The notes below the pieces were generated by a model that was given only the letters and a program-made list of their open reading frames with translations, had not been told where the DNA came from and did not search any database. The position numbers were made by a program, and so were the translations under genes. Shown here one piece after another: positions 47,603 through 60,013 of a stretch of 64,000 nt of DNA (positions within the stretch are counted from its first letter, which is position 1; the number at the start of each line of letters is the position of its first letter). This DNA comes from Hydnum rufescens UP504 (lineage: Eukaryota > Basidiomycota > Agaricomycetes > Cantharellales > Hydnaceae), in NCBI GenBank assembly GCA_014904985.1, contig MU128928.1, positions 272,832 through 336,831 on the forward strand. The letters run 5' to 3'.

Positions 47603-50594
47603 ATGTCCTTCAAAGACAGCCCTCCGGCGCGAACTTCACAGAACACATCACACACAGTATCTATGCCAGCTCCTACTACGCCGAGAGCTTGGCACGACCG
47701 CAATGGAGAGTTCCTAGCGGAGGCATACTACTGCGGAACCGTCGGAGTCATGATTCGACTGCAAGAAACCGAGGGCACGTTTCGTGATATTCCAGTCTCT
47801 GTTTTATCGCGTGAGGATATCGCGTATCTAAACGGCTTGCATGTGGATCAGGTGAGCTTTACTCTTGTCTCCACCGTACTTAACTAAATCTACGTCTTCC
47901 CGAACTATTAATGATTAGGGCATCGCCAGTGCCCCACCTTTCTACTACCCTCCCACCCCTTCTGACAGCTCGGACGACCTTTCCGCCGATGGCCTTTTCC
48001 CATCGACATTTCCTACTCCCCAGGTTCAATACACATTGACCATGCCGCAGCCCGACAGATTCCTTCGAGATCAAGCACCTCGTCGGAACCAGAGATACAG
48101 GCCAAATATTATCCTCACCAACGCTCCGGATCGCGCACCACAGGCAGATATATACTCTGAAATGCCCCACGCCGAGCCTCCACCTTATCAACCCAACAAC
48201 ACATGGCTGTCACCCTACTCGCGAACAGATTCTGACACTGGGTACTTCCGCCCATCGGGCGACTCGGTGACATCCACTACTCAGGATCAGCTTTCTGGTG
48301 ATTCAGTCGATTGGTTCAAGATCTTTCTTGATGCTGGGTGTGAGATACAAGATTGTATGCGATATGAAGGCGTATTTCGACAGCTCCAAGTCGATTCCAA
48401 AGCTGCATTACTTCTCAAACACAACGATCTCCGTGCGATGGGGCTGGATAAGGATGATATCATGCGGATAATGGATGCGATCGGAATGAATCCCAAAGAG
48501 AACGCTTTCAGCACAGGCAAAGGCGTTGATGGATATGTTCTTACCTGATACACCTGCCGTGCGTTTTGCCGAGAATACGTTCGCACCTCTCCCAGGTAAG
48601 TCTATTCTCGCAGCTGTTGTAGTCACTTATTTGTCTCTTTGCGTGAAACTGATTTTTTGCGAACTCGTTTAGAACATACCTTCCCTGCCCGTGCCAATGT
48701 ATTGCAGGCTGGGTCGTTCGGGCAGTCTGTTGCACCACCCCTCAATTCGACAACAGTACAAGAAAGTCCGTTTCATCCACGTCCAGCCACTGTCGACTCT
48801 TCCGCTTCATCGAGCCCGATGGCACGACAGTTCGTGGCATTCCCGGTGATGGGATGTCGACCGTAGGGGAAGGTGGGATGGCTGGATCACATAGGGACAG
48901 TGAAGTGAGTCACAAAATATATTGCTTGTCCAGGCCACTGAGAGCCATTTTTCAAAGCCGTCAGAGCATAGACAACATAGTGTCCATTCTTCGACATCAT
49001 CCTCAGGACGATCGACGGAACCGGGTTCCTCTTCAGGTTCTTGGCTGAATCGGGATCGTAATGTATGCCAGGTTTATTAATATACCAAAGGTCACGTTCT
49101 TATATCTCTTCGCTAGATTCCCAACCCTTTCAGCGGCACCCGTCACACGCCAAAGTCGACCGCTGTAGGTTCTTCCATCCCCCATCTGCTCCAAACAGCC
49201 CTGCCACCGTTGATGCCTTACGGGAAGCCCTCGCTTGAGGGAGTCTCTCCGAGCCCCTTTTCACGCACAGCCTCGAGCACAGCGTCCAGGATATCTATGG
49301 ACAATGGAATCAGTGAATCGGCTGAACCTACCAAGGTGAGCCTAGACCTCAGTTATCGGGGCACAAATCCCCTCAAGCTGTGATGGTTTATCTGTTCTAG
49401 GCTGGGGAATCATCCACCCCCTACGAGATGACTCGAATCTTCGAAAGGGTCGTTCATCCACCAGTACCCAACGGGGCCCATTCCCTCGTCCAGACGTTGC
49501 CCGCCTCACTTCTCTTCCAAGTGAATTTGACCCTCCGGAGCTTCTCCGCAGTCAATCGATCGAGTCATTTCCCGACGAATCGCAGAGATCGGATTACGAA
49601 CACCGCCACAGAGCGACCGACACCTGTCGATATTCCACGCACAACGTGGTCCCATTCCGCGTCCCGAGAAAAAAGCAGCTACCGTCGCATTTCCCTGGTT
49701 TCTTCGGTTCCAGAGTACCTACACCCCACCCACCTGACAATCAAGACCTAATCCTAGCTATTGCCGATGCCCAGGGTAAGCGTTAGACAATCCATCGATG
49801 ATTTTTGCCAAAACCTTCGCAAAAGTCCAGCCTCGGCCGATGCACGCTTAGTTGCTTTCATTCGACGGCGAGAAATCCCGGGTATCAAGCATGAATTTGT
49901 GATGATTCAAGCTCGTTACCCAAGTTCGAAGACGATTTGGATACGCCTTGAACGTGGTGTGAAGGGTAGCATCAGCATCTTCAGGCTATCTCGAGGCGTT
50001 GCCGACGACGTGGTATGATTGCCTCTTCAGTATCCTTCCCGGCCTAAAGCTGATCTCGATATTGGACTGGGGCACGGCAGGCAACTTTGGGCACCAATGC
50101 AAGATCCCTCATTGATGCTGAGAGGCTTCCCAGTACTGTAGAAGCAAGTGTTTCCTTCGCTAACCGCTCGTCGACCTCGTTGCGAGATCTGGAGAGAATA
50201 TTGACTATCGTGTGCGAGGAAGCCAAGAAGTACGATTTGTTCAAGGTTAGTGCAAGTGTCACTGGCGTACGACTGGCTAGTAATATATCATTACTACAGG
50301 AGAATTGCATCTTTTTCGCTTCAGTTTTGCAGGAGATACTGGTGTCGGAGAAGTATGGAGGCCAGCTTGATTCTGGCACCCTCAGCAATCGATTCCTCTC
50401 CCACGACGCTCGTCGCCGGATCTTTCAGAGACTTTGTGCGTTGTTTTGTCCTTGTTTCCTTTCACATTTTTGACCAGGTTTCCGATAGTCTGAGCCCGCA
50501 GCCTATCCTGGAGATATGGCGCATTAACATGATGTGTACGATCAATGCCTTCCATTTATCCCACAACAATCGGTCACCATTACGAGTTACGTGA
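47603..50594 (+). CDS. Protein with Sla1 homology domains 1 and 2 plus an uncharacterised C-terminal domain
   Basis: The start at 47603 (MSFKDSPPARTSQ) precedes an SHD1-like domain (AWHDRNGEFLAEAYYCG, IPVSVLSREDIAYLNG). In Sla1 this domain binds NPFxD endocytic signals. After a Pro-rich stretch (47960-48230) comes an SHD2/SAM-like domain (DWFKIFLDAGCEIQDCMRY, LRAMGLDKDDIMRIMDAI). A long Ser/Pro-rich region follows (48550-49750). An intron at 49776-49830, with exact phase, then joins LILAIADAQ to ASADARLVAFIRRRE. The C-terminal domain (IKHEFVMIQARYPSSKTIWIRLER, RILTIVCEEAKKYDLFKENC, ASVLQEILVSEKYGG) is one I associate with Agaricomycetes but cannot name. SH3 domains, present in yeast Sla1, are absent. 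An endocytic adaptor role is inferred. Confidence 0.75.
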
Positions 50595-50771
50595 ACATGA
50601 TGGCCTTACGACACATGTATTACGATAACTTTGCCCCCAAGTCGTTGTCTATAGCATACATTGGGCATTGTAATGAGATCGATCGTTTGTAAAATCCAAC
50701 TCTGCCATGTTCGATCGAGCGTCCTCGTGTGGAGTGTCGAAGCGGAGCCATGGTCGTTGACCTTGATTGAC

Positions 50772-52336
50772 TCAGCTTGTCATTACAGTTTCAACGACGT
50801 TATCAACTCGTGCAGATACAAAGTCGGAAGACGACCCTGTTTGTGGTCGTGAAGAGAAGATGATATCCTTCAATACCTGAGCAATCAGCCCGTGTTGGGC
50901 CTCCGCAGCGATCCGTGTGCTGTGCAGGGAACACTCACATTAATCAAATGCGCATCGTTTACAAAGGAAAAGCACAATAGTTGAGGGACAAACACACCTA
51001 TCCTTCACGACCTGCTCGAGTTCATCTTTCTTCTCGGATTTTTTGGGCGGTATTTTGGCTTTCCCATCCGATTTCGATAGTCCTGCCGTATTGGTGTCCA
51101 GACCAGCCAAAACGGAGCCGGAGGTGGACGGCAGCGTTCCTCGCGAAGCGGCCGGAGAGGCCTTTGAGATTTTTGCAGCCAAGTCGGAAAGTTGAGAAGC
51201 CGCATAGACTTGATTCTGATATGCAATGATTTTTTTCAAAAACGCAAACTCGGGGATGGGCTGGCGAAGAAATGAATGCGAACCGAAATCAGCGGTGTTT
51301 GACTGAGGGTGTTGACCCAATATTTATTCCAGAGAAGCCCCAGCAGCTCATCATCGAGTTTGGATTTGAATATGGAGATTTCGATGGGATAATAAGCATC
51401 AGCGTGTACACCAAAATCTTCAATCTTCTCCAGGGGGATAGACTGATAGTCAGAGGTAGAGTTTGGAGGTTTATAACCCTAAAAATAAAGACGATCAGAG
51501 TATAAGCGATCAGAAATAGAAAACCAGTTTCGGAACCCACCTCAGGATAGGTACGGAACGCCCCTATTTCAACTTTACCAGCCGAGATGGTTCGATTGGG
51601 GTCAATCTGAAGCACAAGTGAGACCGGAAATCCTGCATCATAAAACGCCACTTACAACCACTGCAACGAAAGGATCTTGGAATTTCTGATGTTCTGCTTG
51701 AGTGGAGACGTCGATCCCAGATAGCCAGCAGCCATATCCAGGATGTGAATGGTACCACCCGATAACATTCTCGAGTCTTCCGGCCTGAATGAAGATGATT
51801 GCATTGATTCCCGAGGTACGCAGCGCTATGGCAAGAATAAATAGGACGTACCTTCTCTGAACCGTTTGTATATTGACTCATGTATTCGATCGCTTCGTTT
51901 CCGGCGTTCACGCGAGTCTCCGTCCCTTGGACAGGTAGTGCGAATGAATCCATGACTATCAAAGAGTCTCCCTGGACTCTCCCTTGCATCATCCCCATGA
52001 TCTCGTAGATACCGCCAGAACGTGCGTGGATGACCTTGGTGGTCGCTTAGCCATGAAGCACACTCGCAATCAAACAAATCTTGCCATTTTAATCAAAGCC
52101 ACCGCAGATATTCTGCAACGCTTGAAGTAATGCGGGCTATAGTCATGGAATAGAGTTAATATATTGAACAACTGGACAGAGAGGACTCACTCTTTCTTCC
52201 AAGGTGCCTCTCGGTTGATTCTTCGATTCTCTTCAACGTCATGCTGGAATATGGCGTCCTGTGGATCAATGTCTTGAATCTTGTTCGCAAGGTTGAAAGT
52301 CTGAAGCGGCACATTGGCATGCGAAGAGCTAGCCAT
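50772..52336 (-). CDS. CSN5: COP9 signalosome catalytic subunit 5 (JAMM deneddylase)
   Basis: CSN5 removes Nedd8/Rub1 from cullins. The start at 52336 gives [18 protein letters not shown], then [19 protein letters not shown]. The MPN+ domain holds the JAMM Glu ([16 protein letters not shown]) and the zinc motif [19 protein letters not shown] (H-x-H-x10-D). It continues with [35 protein letters not shown] and [20 protein letters not shown]. The C-terminal helical part has [21 protein letters not shown] and, in the last exon, [17 protein letters not shown], ending near 50772. About six introns. It is complete, with all catalytic residues. The gene faces CSN3 across 133 bp. Confidence 0.95.
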
Positions 52337-52469
52337 GATCGGATTGAGCCACCAGCGGCGGTTTCCGAAGACGCGACCCCAAAACCAGGTGCGAACTCGC
52401 AATTTTGCAGTCTAAGGAAGATTATTGTGTGCTGTTGCATTCAACGAACACCCCAAGAATATATTCCAT
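52337..52469. promoter_or_regulatory. Shared 133-bp promoter of CSN5 and CSN3
   Basis: The start codons at 52336 (-) and 52470 (+) leave 133 bp for both promoters and leaders. The CSN5 side is GC-rich (accagcggcggtttccga) and the CSN3 side AT-rich (agaatatattcc). Shared control of two subunits of one complex is a natural inference. Confidence 0.6.
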
Positions 52470-54420
52470 ATGACAGACACTCTGGATGCTTTAATCACGA
52501 AAATCACTGGTGCAGATGCCAATAACTTTAGGTTGGTCTCGGCCACGCTCAGCGCCTTCCTAAAGCAAGACGACGCCGAGAACATTTTGAGGGGAACGAT
52601 ACAGACCGGGCAAGATCCCCTGCGAGTTCTTTCTCCGTCGACGACCACACTTGCATACCTCTATATTCTGTATGCGATTTCTAGGCTTCAGCACGCCCCC
52701 AAGCAGATATTGTCGCCTCTCTAACAAGGATAATTGCTTATAGGTCGTCTCGCTTATCGGCTTCAGGAAATGGAGGCGTACATCCAAGTTACATCGCTGA
52801 ATTCTGCCAGTCATTCGATCCCACAGCAGCAAGATTTGCACCTGAGCGAAGTAAGTGTCCTATCAATCCATTCTACAATTCTCTAAGAGAGAATATTTTC
52901 AAGTTACTAAACTAGCAAGATTGATTGTGAAATATTCTGAGTCCATACGAAATGCGAGTCACCTCCCCCAAGTTGTGTATCGCACACCCTGACTTTCACT
53001 CTTTGTAGCCACCTTTTGCGATTCTACCTCTTTACCACCTAGTATCACGATATCCACCCTCTCCAGCCTATCTCACGACCATTCATCCAATATTTTTGCT
53101 CGTCTGTATGATTCTCTCAGCTGTGGGCGTCTATATCCCCTCATCTCCCCCCTCAGTCGTGCATTACAGGTACCCATCTTTCTGCTGCCCTTCCAATACT
53201 TTCTACCCCTATCTCACAGATCGACTTGCTGGTGAGTCATCGTATATTATCCTAGCTATCCCATCTAATCAATCGTGATTGTCATGTGTAGTTGTCAGAC
53301 TTGGACTATAATGACAACCTTCAGTACCACTATCTTGGTGGAGTCATCTTTGGGGCTCTAAAACGATACGAGGAGGCAGAAGATTTCTTGGAAACCGTCT
53401 GTGATCGTTTCCTTGTCTGGAACCTACCATACTGACCCCAACACGGTATCGCGCCTGCAGGCAGTCAGCTCTCCTGCACACAGTCCATCTGCCATCCAAT
53501 TAGAGGCGTACAAGAAGCTGATCTTAATCCAACTCATCAGACACGGAAAAGTGAGTGCCTTTTATTTCGACATTACGCCTCACTGACATTGAATAGACCA
53601 TTCCACCCCCGAAATACACGAACACTGCTCTGACGAAACAAATGAAAGCAATTCCGCAATATGCTGCCATCGTGCGACACTATCCAACTCTGAAGGGTCC
53701 ACTACAAGAAGTACTCGCCAAGGAGATCAACTTTTTCCGAGAGGTTCGTTCAGAATTCGTGGAGCTAGGCTATTCATATTTGATTGTCATAAGCCTCTTT
53801 TGGGTCGGTTCCTTCATTGCAGGAAGGCAATTTTGGCCTTTTAACCGTGGCTATAAATCACGCACGGCGCTGGGCACTCAAGAATCTGAACAAGACATAC
53901 CTCAGCCTTTCCTTACATCAAGTTGCCTCGTATATCGGCTTCAGCAATGAAGATGAAGCTCGTGAGCTCGTATTATCCATGGTATGTCGTTCGATAGGCA
54001 AAGACCGATGTTGTTGCGATTTTTGTTCTACATATCCCCAGGTTGAGGATGGAACGCTCTCTGCAACATTATCCCCCGATGGCACACTCACATTCTTGGA
54101 AGAAACGCTCGATTCATCAGCCTTCGCGCCCGAAGCAGTTGAGTCTATGTTGCGCCAGGCGCAAGACTCAGGGGAGCTCTTGACGGAACTAAACATGTCG
54201 ATCATGAAGAGTAGGGAGCTCCTCACCAAGGTTCGTCACTTTGAACTATCGCTTTCAAGTTCGTTCAGAAATAGAATCTTCACTTTCTGTTCAGGCCCTC
54301 AAAGAGAAGGAAGCATCCTCGGGTTACGCCGCAGCAGGTTCACCGGGGTATGACGAGGAGCCGGACATCTGGACTGGGGGTCGATCTGGGCGACGTGTGG
54401 ATGGGCTCTTTGATGATTAG
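52470..54420 (+). CDS. CSN3: COP9 signalosome subunit 3 (PCI domain)
   Basis: CSN3 is a scaffold subunit of the signalosome. The start at 52470 (MTDTLDALITKITGADANNF) leads through many small exons: LKQDDAENILRGTI, HPSYIAEFCQSFDP, VTKLARLIVKYSESIRN, and PPFAILPLYHLVSRYPPSP. The TPR-like part contains LQYHYLGGVIFGALKRYEEAEDFLE and AYKKLILIQLIRHGK (compare SYKKYILVSLI in animals). The PCI domain follows: TKQMKAIPQYAAIVRHYPT, EGNFGLLTVAINHARR, LNKTYLSLSLHQVASYIG and EDEARELVLSMVEDGTL. An acidic tail ends RRVDGLFDD at 54420. About nine introns, some shorter than 60 nt. The region 53060-53320 is the least certain. Confidence 0.88.
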
Positions 54421-55000
54421 AAGTGCCGTTGCCCTGTATCGGACCTCCCCTCCATAATGCATTTCGTTCAGATACGAGAGATGGCAGTGTCCCGAAGTGA
54501 ATGATACATGGATTATATATTTGATCAACGATCGGGATGGCTTAAGATCGTCCAGAGCACACTTCGCCATGAAAGATATGCACCGAATGTGTCCCCCCTA
54601 AAAATGTGGTCGTTGATCGCCGCTATAGGTCATCAGTGACATCTTCTAACGTCGAGGGTTTAGGTCAGGTATTAGTCTCACTGCCTATTGCAACTCCGAG
54701 CTTTGGATCCATGTCGCCAATCATCACACTCTCGGTCCAACCCGATTTATATTTCCGGCGCACTGTGCTCTATGGAAAGCTTCGCGTTGGCGCTTCCTTA
54801 CGGACCTAAGGCTATAGCATTGTACCCTATTAGGGCTTGGTTAAGTTTGAATTCATTACATTTCGTATTGCAACAGACATCAAAAAACCCTGACAAGATT
54901 CTGGACATATTAAGAGACTTCATGAAGTGAAATGGATGGATGGATGATGCAAGCAGTTAGCAAATCCAACAATAGTAGAGAAATACAACCTGGCCTTCAG
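54421..55000. other. Convergent intergenic region
   Basis: This 580-bp spacer lies between the 3' ends of CSN3 and the F-box gene. Short open frames only; no feature is recognised. Confidence 0.45.
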
Positions 55001-56397
55001 TCAGCTAATAGGAATGCGTACGGCAGGGTGGGGGACCTGTTAGTGCAACTTAATTTCGGGTTCAGGACGAAGTAATTGATCACGGAAGGTCGCTGAGCGA
55101 GAGCCGTGCTGAGGCGGAAACCACTTACTTGGGGATATAAGAATTGTCCTGCATATTCTTGCATTCCCACATCTTCCTCCCTTGGGTCCAAATGCCCTTC
55201 CCGGGGTGCATAGGATCCGAAACATATTGAGCGACCCATTCACGCGAAGCACCAAAACAATTGGAGAACGTGAGCGTTTCAAGAGAGGGACAATTCCAGG
55301 AGCATTCTTGAATAAATCTCGTACACCAATCGTCATTGATGGTTGAGGGATACCATATCGTGGACATTTCAAATCCCTGGCAATTAGTCCACTCAAGGGA
55401 TTTGAGGGACGTAAAATGTGCCAAGGTGGAAGGGAACTCGCTTTGGCTCGGCATACGAGAAGCGTAGATCCTAAGCGAACCGAGAGTGGTCTTAGATATA
55501 CCCCAAAAATTGATCAGAGCAGGAATGTGACGATCGAATGAGCAGGGGAAGATAGCAGGGAATTGAAGATGGCGAACAGTGGCCTTCTCGTCAGGAGGGA
55601 GACTGGATGTACTGGAGATGATATCTCGTTCCGCGCATGGTGTAGAGATGTGAACGGAGTCGAGGTCACGGCCCCGTACCACTGACCTCACCCTAGATCT
55701 CGCGACATGTACCTCACGGAGAGAAGGGAGAAGTGTCTTGGGAAGGTCATCATTGGCGACGATTGGGTCGTACCGCGAATAAGGGCAGCGTAGATCGAAG
55801 TGCGAGTAATAATACTGAATTCCGGGCTGACTAGCCAGGAAATCTCTAAAACCATCTGCAACCGTCAAAGAAGACCGGAGCTCCTTCAAAGAGAATGTAA
55901 ATTTATTCGCATGCCGCGACAAGGCACGAGCGAAATCCTGTTCATGGATCGACAACTCGATGGCAAGAGTATTCAGGCATGGAGTCGACTGCAAGGCCGC
56001 GCATAGTTTGCGCAAAACAGGTCTCAGGGATATTCGCCAGCTCGCAAGAGGGAGGTAGAATCGTATACGGAGATCCCGAATACACCTCGCCCTCCGCGGA
56101 TCCCTGATAACGGCGTTACAGAGACGTAAAATGTACTGACGCCTCTTGCGCCTACTTGAATAGTGGTTGGCATGCGAGAAGACCACGCAATTCCACAGGC
56201 GCGTATTGACTTCGCGATTGATGTTCTGGTTCAAAGTACTGATCTGCTTAAGACTGTCGCGATCAAGCAAGTCCAATATCAAGCTCAGTACATCGAATGG
56301 GATGCACAATTCGCCGGAAAACTAGAAGGAAGCGATCAGCATGATGGTCGTTAATACAGTGTGCATAGATGGAGACCTTGGATGGACTTTGGCCCAT
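55001..56397 (-). CDS. F-box-like protein, function unknown
   Basis: A short first exon at 56397 (MGQSPSK) splices at about 56322 to FSGELCIPFDVLSLILDLLDR, DSLKQISTLNQNINREVNTRLW and CVVFSHANHY, an F-box-like start in which IPxDVLxxIL matches the helix that binds Skp1. The rest is one long exon of weak leucine-rich character: LRDLRIRFYLP-type strands (RDLRIRF), LNTLAIELSI, LPSLREVHVARSRV, LGSLRIYASRMP, FTSLKSLEWTNC and CPSLETLTFSNCFG. An intron at about 55040-55131 gives a short last exon (VPHPAVRIPIS) and a stop at 55001. Agaricomycetes have many such genes. It is probably an adaptor of SCF ligases with unknown targets. Confidence 0.66.
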
Positions 56398-57792
56398 TTC
56401 AGTGGGACCGATCGATGGCTCCTCGAGATCGGTTGTCTGTACAGCGATACAATATGATGGATCTCCGTGAGGAGCGCTCTGTTCTGAAATCAGTACCCAA
56501 GCGCGGCAAAACCCGATACCCCCTAACCTGTGACCTGTGACTAGCGCTTGAAGGCACTAGTAACGCCGTACCATAGCAAGCCATTCCTCTGGCGTTTTGG
56601 CAGGAGTTTTGTTCCTGTATACATAAATCCCAACTCTTCAGCCCAATCTCAACCAGCGTACAATATTGAATCCCCATGCCCCTCTCGATTTAGGGGCAGT
56701 CACATGTCACAGCGTGCAGCGGTACGATTGGGATTTGTTAATTGGCCCTACATGAATCCCAGTTTCCGGAGCGCCCACGAACCACGCATGAATTTGACGC
56801 TCGTTGATCAGTCCACTGGATGTGTGGAGTTTATTTAGTTGTCCCACCTTTTGGAATAGGAGCCACGGTTCTTTGTAACCATTGACAGATTGAAGAATTC
56901 TTCGCAGTGTAGGCCAGTTCCTGGATCCACCTGAATATGGGGAATATTTTGTCTGTCAAGCTAACATCAATTACCGAGCGCCGTCGGTCGAGGGCCTTCT
57001 TACCTCCCCCCCAGGTGTCTGAGACATCTCTCCCGGAGTCATGCTCATCCTTCTTTCCAGTGCCTGCTTGATGTGAGCATTCCGGACTGCGAGCGTCCAA
57101 GTTTTGATACACTCTCCATATCGCCCCCATCCTTCGGATGGACCTGGAGAAAACTCCTGCATCTCCCTAAGCCGTTGTCAATGCTGCTGCATTCTCAACG
57201 TTATTCTGCCTAGGGTAGGGCGAATAGGCTTCTTTGGTCGCACCAAGCACTAAGGAATGTTGCCTCATTCTCTATAGAACTTAGTGTAGTTCTCTTCCCG
57301 AATTAGATTGATTCTCTTAAATGCTCCATCAGCACAGCGAAGACTCATTTAGTTTCATTAATACCCACAGAAGCGCGCGCTTCTCATTCCGAATGGTGTG
57401 AGGACGGCCAAATAAATTCTGGACCAATGGGCGTTAAATTTATATGCCTGATTTTACGTAACGGGGCGAGTTCCGATCGATCAAGAGATGCAGTCTCTTG
57501 GGAGGGGTTTTGCGGGAATGAACATGTCTGTTGAAAGGGCTTTACTGTAAGGGTTTTTTGGGGTCTTCTTGGACAGCCAACGAAGTTCAAACTCCGACCT
57601 GTCCCCAGTAATTGACTTTAGGGTCAGTTTGGCAACTCGAAATATATATCGTAGCAATATTCTTCGGTCATATTTTACCAACAAACATCGTTTTGACTCG
57701 GAATCACTGCTACTGTACCTTGCCTGCTAGGTCAATCCACCCCGAATATTATCTAATCACCGTGCAGATTCGAGCGTTCTGATTTCCCCTGT
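56398..57792. other. Gene-poor gap
   Basis: This 1.4-kb region has no supported gene. Open frames at 56548-56838 (+), 56831-57130 (-) and 57384-57590 (-) have no domains. The base composition becomes AT-richer from 57200 on. No RNA or repeat is recognised. Confidence 0.4.
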
Positions 57793-59350
57793 GTGATTGC
57801 ATTTCTTGCCTCTTTGCCTATTTTTTCCTCTTATTTTATAATAGGGTTCTATTTGACTCTACTTGGTTTCTTTGCCTTGTCCTCATTACCTTGGGCTACA
57901 AGGTCATACAAGGTCATACCGATGCTATTCGAAAAACCTCATGTGTCCGGCTTTCTCCGGGAACAAGCAACGGTGTTTTTCTTTTATTCATCTATGGCCC
58001 CTTCCTCAGGAAGGATTGGATGGGTGAGATTGGCGGCCAATCCAAGACATATCCAAGATCGAAACTCTTCCTTTCCGATCTTTCCCCCGATGCCACATGC
58101 ACTATTGCCCATACTACCGGCGCCCGGTTTTTTCATACTCGTATCCTTGTGAAAGACCGTGAGTTTTCATTACAATAATTCCTGGATACGGATGGATGAG
58201 ATTGCATTATTTATGAAGTGATTGGGATCCAACGTCCATCTCAAGCCACCGCCTGTTATGCTTAGTATATTACTGTATGTCGCCTTGATACCCTGGCAGC
58301 GGATTCAGTACAATATTATGATTATATTATGCGTTATGATCCTGCTACTGGTGTCCACCTTAGTGCCCGCTTGTCTGGATTCCCGTAAGCTGGGCTCCTA
58401 TGAGCAACCATGTATTCCCTCTGCTTTGGAACGACTCGGTGCTTTGGAGACCACATTCCTTTATATGATTAATGAAACTTTACCTGGGTTTTCAGTACAG
58501 AGCCAAACTTGACACAGCAAGTGGAATCCCAGCCACCCGATCATGATCAGCCGAGGCCAGATCCGCGTCGGCTTCCATCTCCTCCCTTGATGTTGATTAT
58601 CCTCCCCAAGTTAGAGGCATTTATTACTCCCGAATCTGTACGATTTTTCCATCTCGGCCCTTCAGAGGCTGAGACCTATGCCTGCATACGATTAATGAGA
58701 CTTTATAATTTAGCGGAATCCCAGCTACCGGTCAGCCGAGGCCAGGACCACAGCCTCTATCGTGCTTTGTCCTGCCAGGACATCAATTATCCTTGCCGAG
58801 CTCGAGACTTTCACAGCTCTTGAATATGTACGTACTGATAAAATGCCCAATTGACCTGCAAAAATGGGCAAAAAGCACTCTGAATGCCCTGGCTGTGAGA
58901 AGTCCCACTGGGACGAGCCTCAAGGTCACGCTTGAAGGTGTCCGCATTGTGGAGCAGGGCGACTGCAGATTGAGCACTGTGCTACAGATGAAACACGGTA
59001 CTTTGCAGCCATGCTTTCCCTTCCCCCCTTCCTTCCCTTTTACAGTCTTTACTCAATCGAGTGTTTTTCTCTCATTTTCCAAAGTCAGTCAGCCCACCTG
59101 TGATGGCACCGCCACTCACGAGATCGAGAAAGGCAGGTCAAGTGAAAATAATCTTGATCAATAGTGGCCTTGAGGACATCGCCTTAACAACATCTACAGT
59201 TGATAAAATATGTGTAAACCACTTTCGAAATTTTCTCGTTCGGACAGTTCCGCCAGCTCTATTGCACTTTGGGCAACATCCGGAAGCAAAAACCGGAAAT
59301 TCGGCGCACAACTCAACGCCGGCCGAAGGTGAGGGGTGTGTAAGTCGGTA
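57793..59350 (+). CDS. Possible hypothetical gene(s) with unresolved exons
   Basis: Several stretches read like exons on this strand but do not join into one model. One near 57985-58160 reads FIYGPFLRKDWMGEIGG, KTYPRSKLFLSDLSPDATC and TGARFFHTRILVKD. A hydrophobic run lies at about 58258-58370 (IMIILCVMILLLVSTLV). A Pro-rich stretch at 58509-58600 leads to LEAFITPESVRFFHLGPSEAE. A short Cys/His piece sits near 58863 (KKHSECPGCEKSHWDE). I recognise no family. It may be one gene, two genes, or remains of a decayed one. Confidence 0.22.
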
Positions 59351-59609
59351 AATACGGTATTTGGGCCTGTAAAATTTACAGAAGTAGGTTATTAGTGATA
59401 TTGTAAAGCTACTTGAGGAGTCCGGGTGAATTTGAAGAAGATAATCGGACATTCCCAAAAAGGAAATATCTCACTTCTCGCGCGCGCAAGGGTGGTTGAT
59501 ATGGGGGATGAATGTGGAGTTGAGATAACATTTAGAATAAGCTAAAAGGAGGTTTCCCAAACATCCTGCATGCTTCAGGGCGGAGCACCGGGATGGCGCT
59601 TAATTTAAT

Positions 59610-59700
59610 CTCTTGACTTGGGCAGGTTTCGAACCGGGGCAATGCAAAAAAAAAATACCATATTGCTACCACACTAACCATCACACTACAGTAGTGACTC
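59610..59700 (-). repeat. tRNA-like (SINE or tRNA-pseudogene) segment with A and B boxes
   Basis: On the minus strand a good A box (TGGTTAGTGTGGTAG, plus-strand 59666-59680) is followed about 30 bp later by a perfect B box (GGTTCGAAACC, plus-strand 59625-59635). Between them is a run of ten T (59646-59655), which would stop RNA polymerase III. No clean cloverleaf forms: the T stem mispairs and no acceptor stem is found. It is therefore better read as a tRNA-derived SINE fragment or a decayed tRNA than as a working gene. Confidence 0.4.
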
Positions 59701-60013
59701 CACCCGGTCCTAGGTTCGTATATAACACCATCCGGATCCGCCGCCGAGTTGCTGGGCGAGCCGAGATTCCGGATTTGCATCCGGATGTTGCCCAAAGTCA
59801 ATCACTCTCTATTGCGGCGTTGACAGCACAGCCTAGAGGACAAATCTAAGACAAGGGTGATTGGGGACCTTCACTGGTAGTACAACCTATTTATGCATCC
59901 ACACTCTCGTAGACAAGCATGATGGGCATCCCACTGACGAACCACGGCCTATTTCTTCTCATTGCATCACCGTAGACAGCCAGAACATTAGGACCCCAGA
60001 TGTGAAGGCTGTG

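Noticed and set aside
59613..59849. Plus-strand frame beginning MTWAGFEPGQ
   Set aside because: The AGFEPG-type start is a well-known false protein read antisense through tRNA-like B-box sequence; the segment is explained by the tRNA-like repeat.
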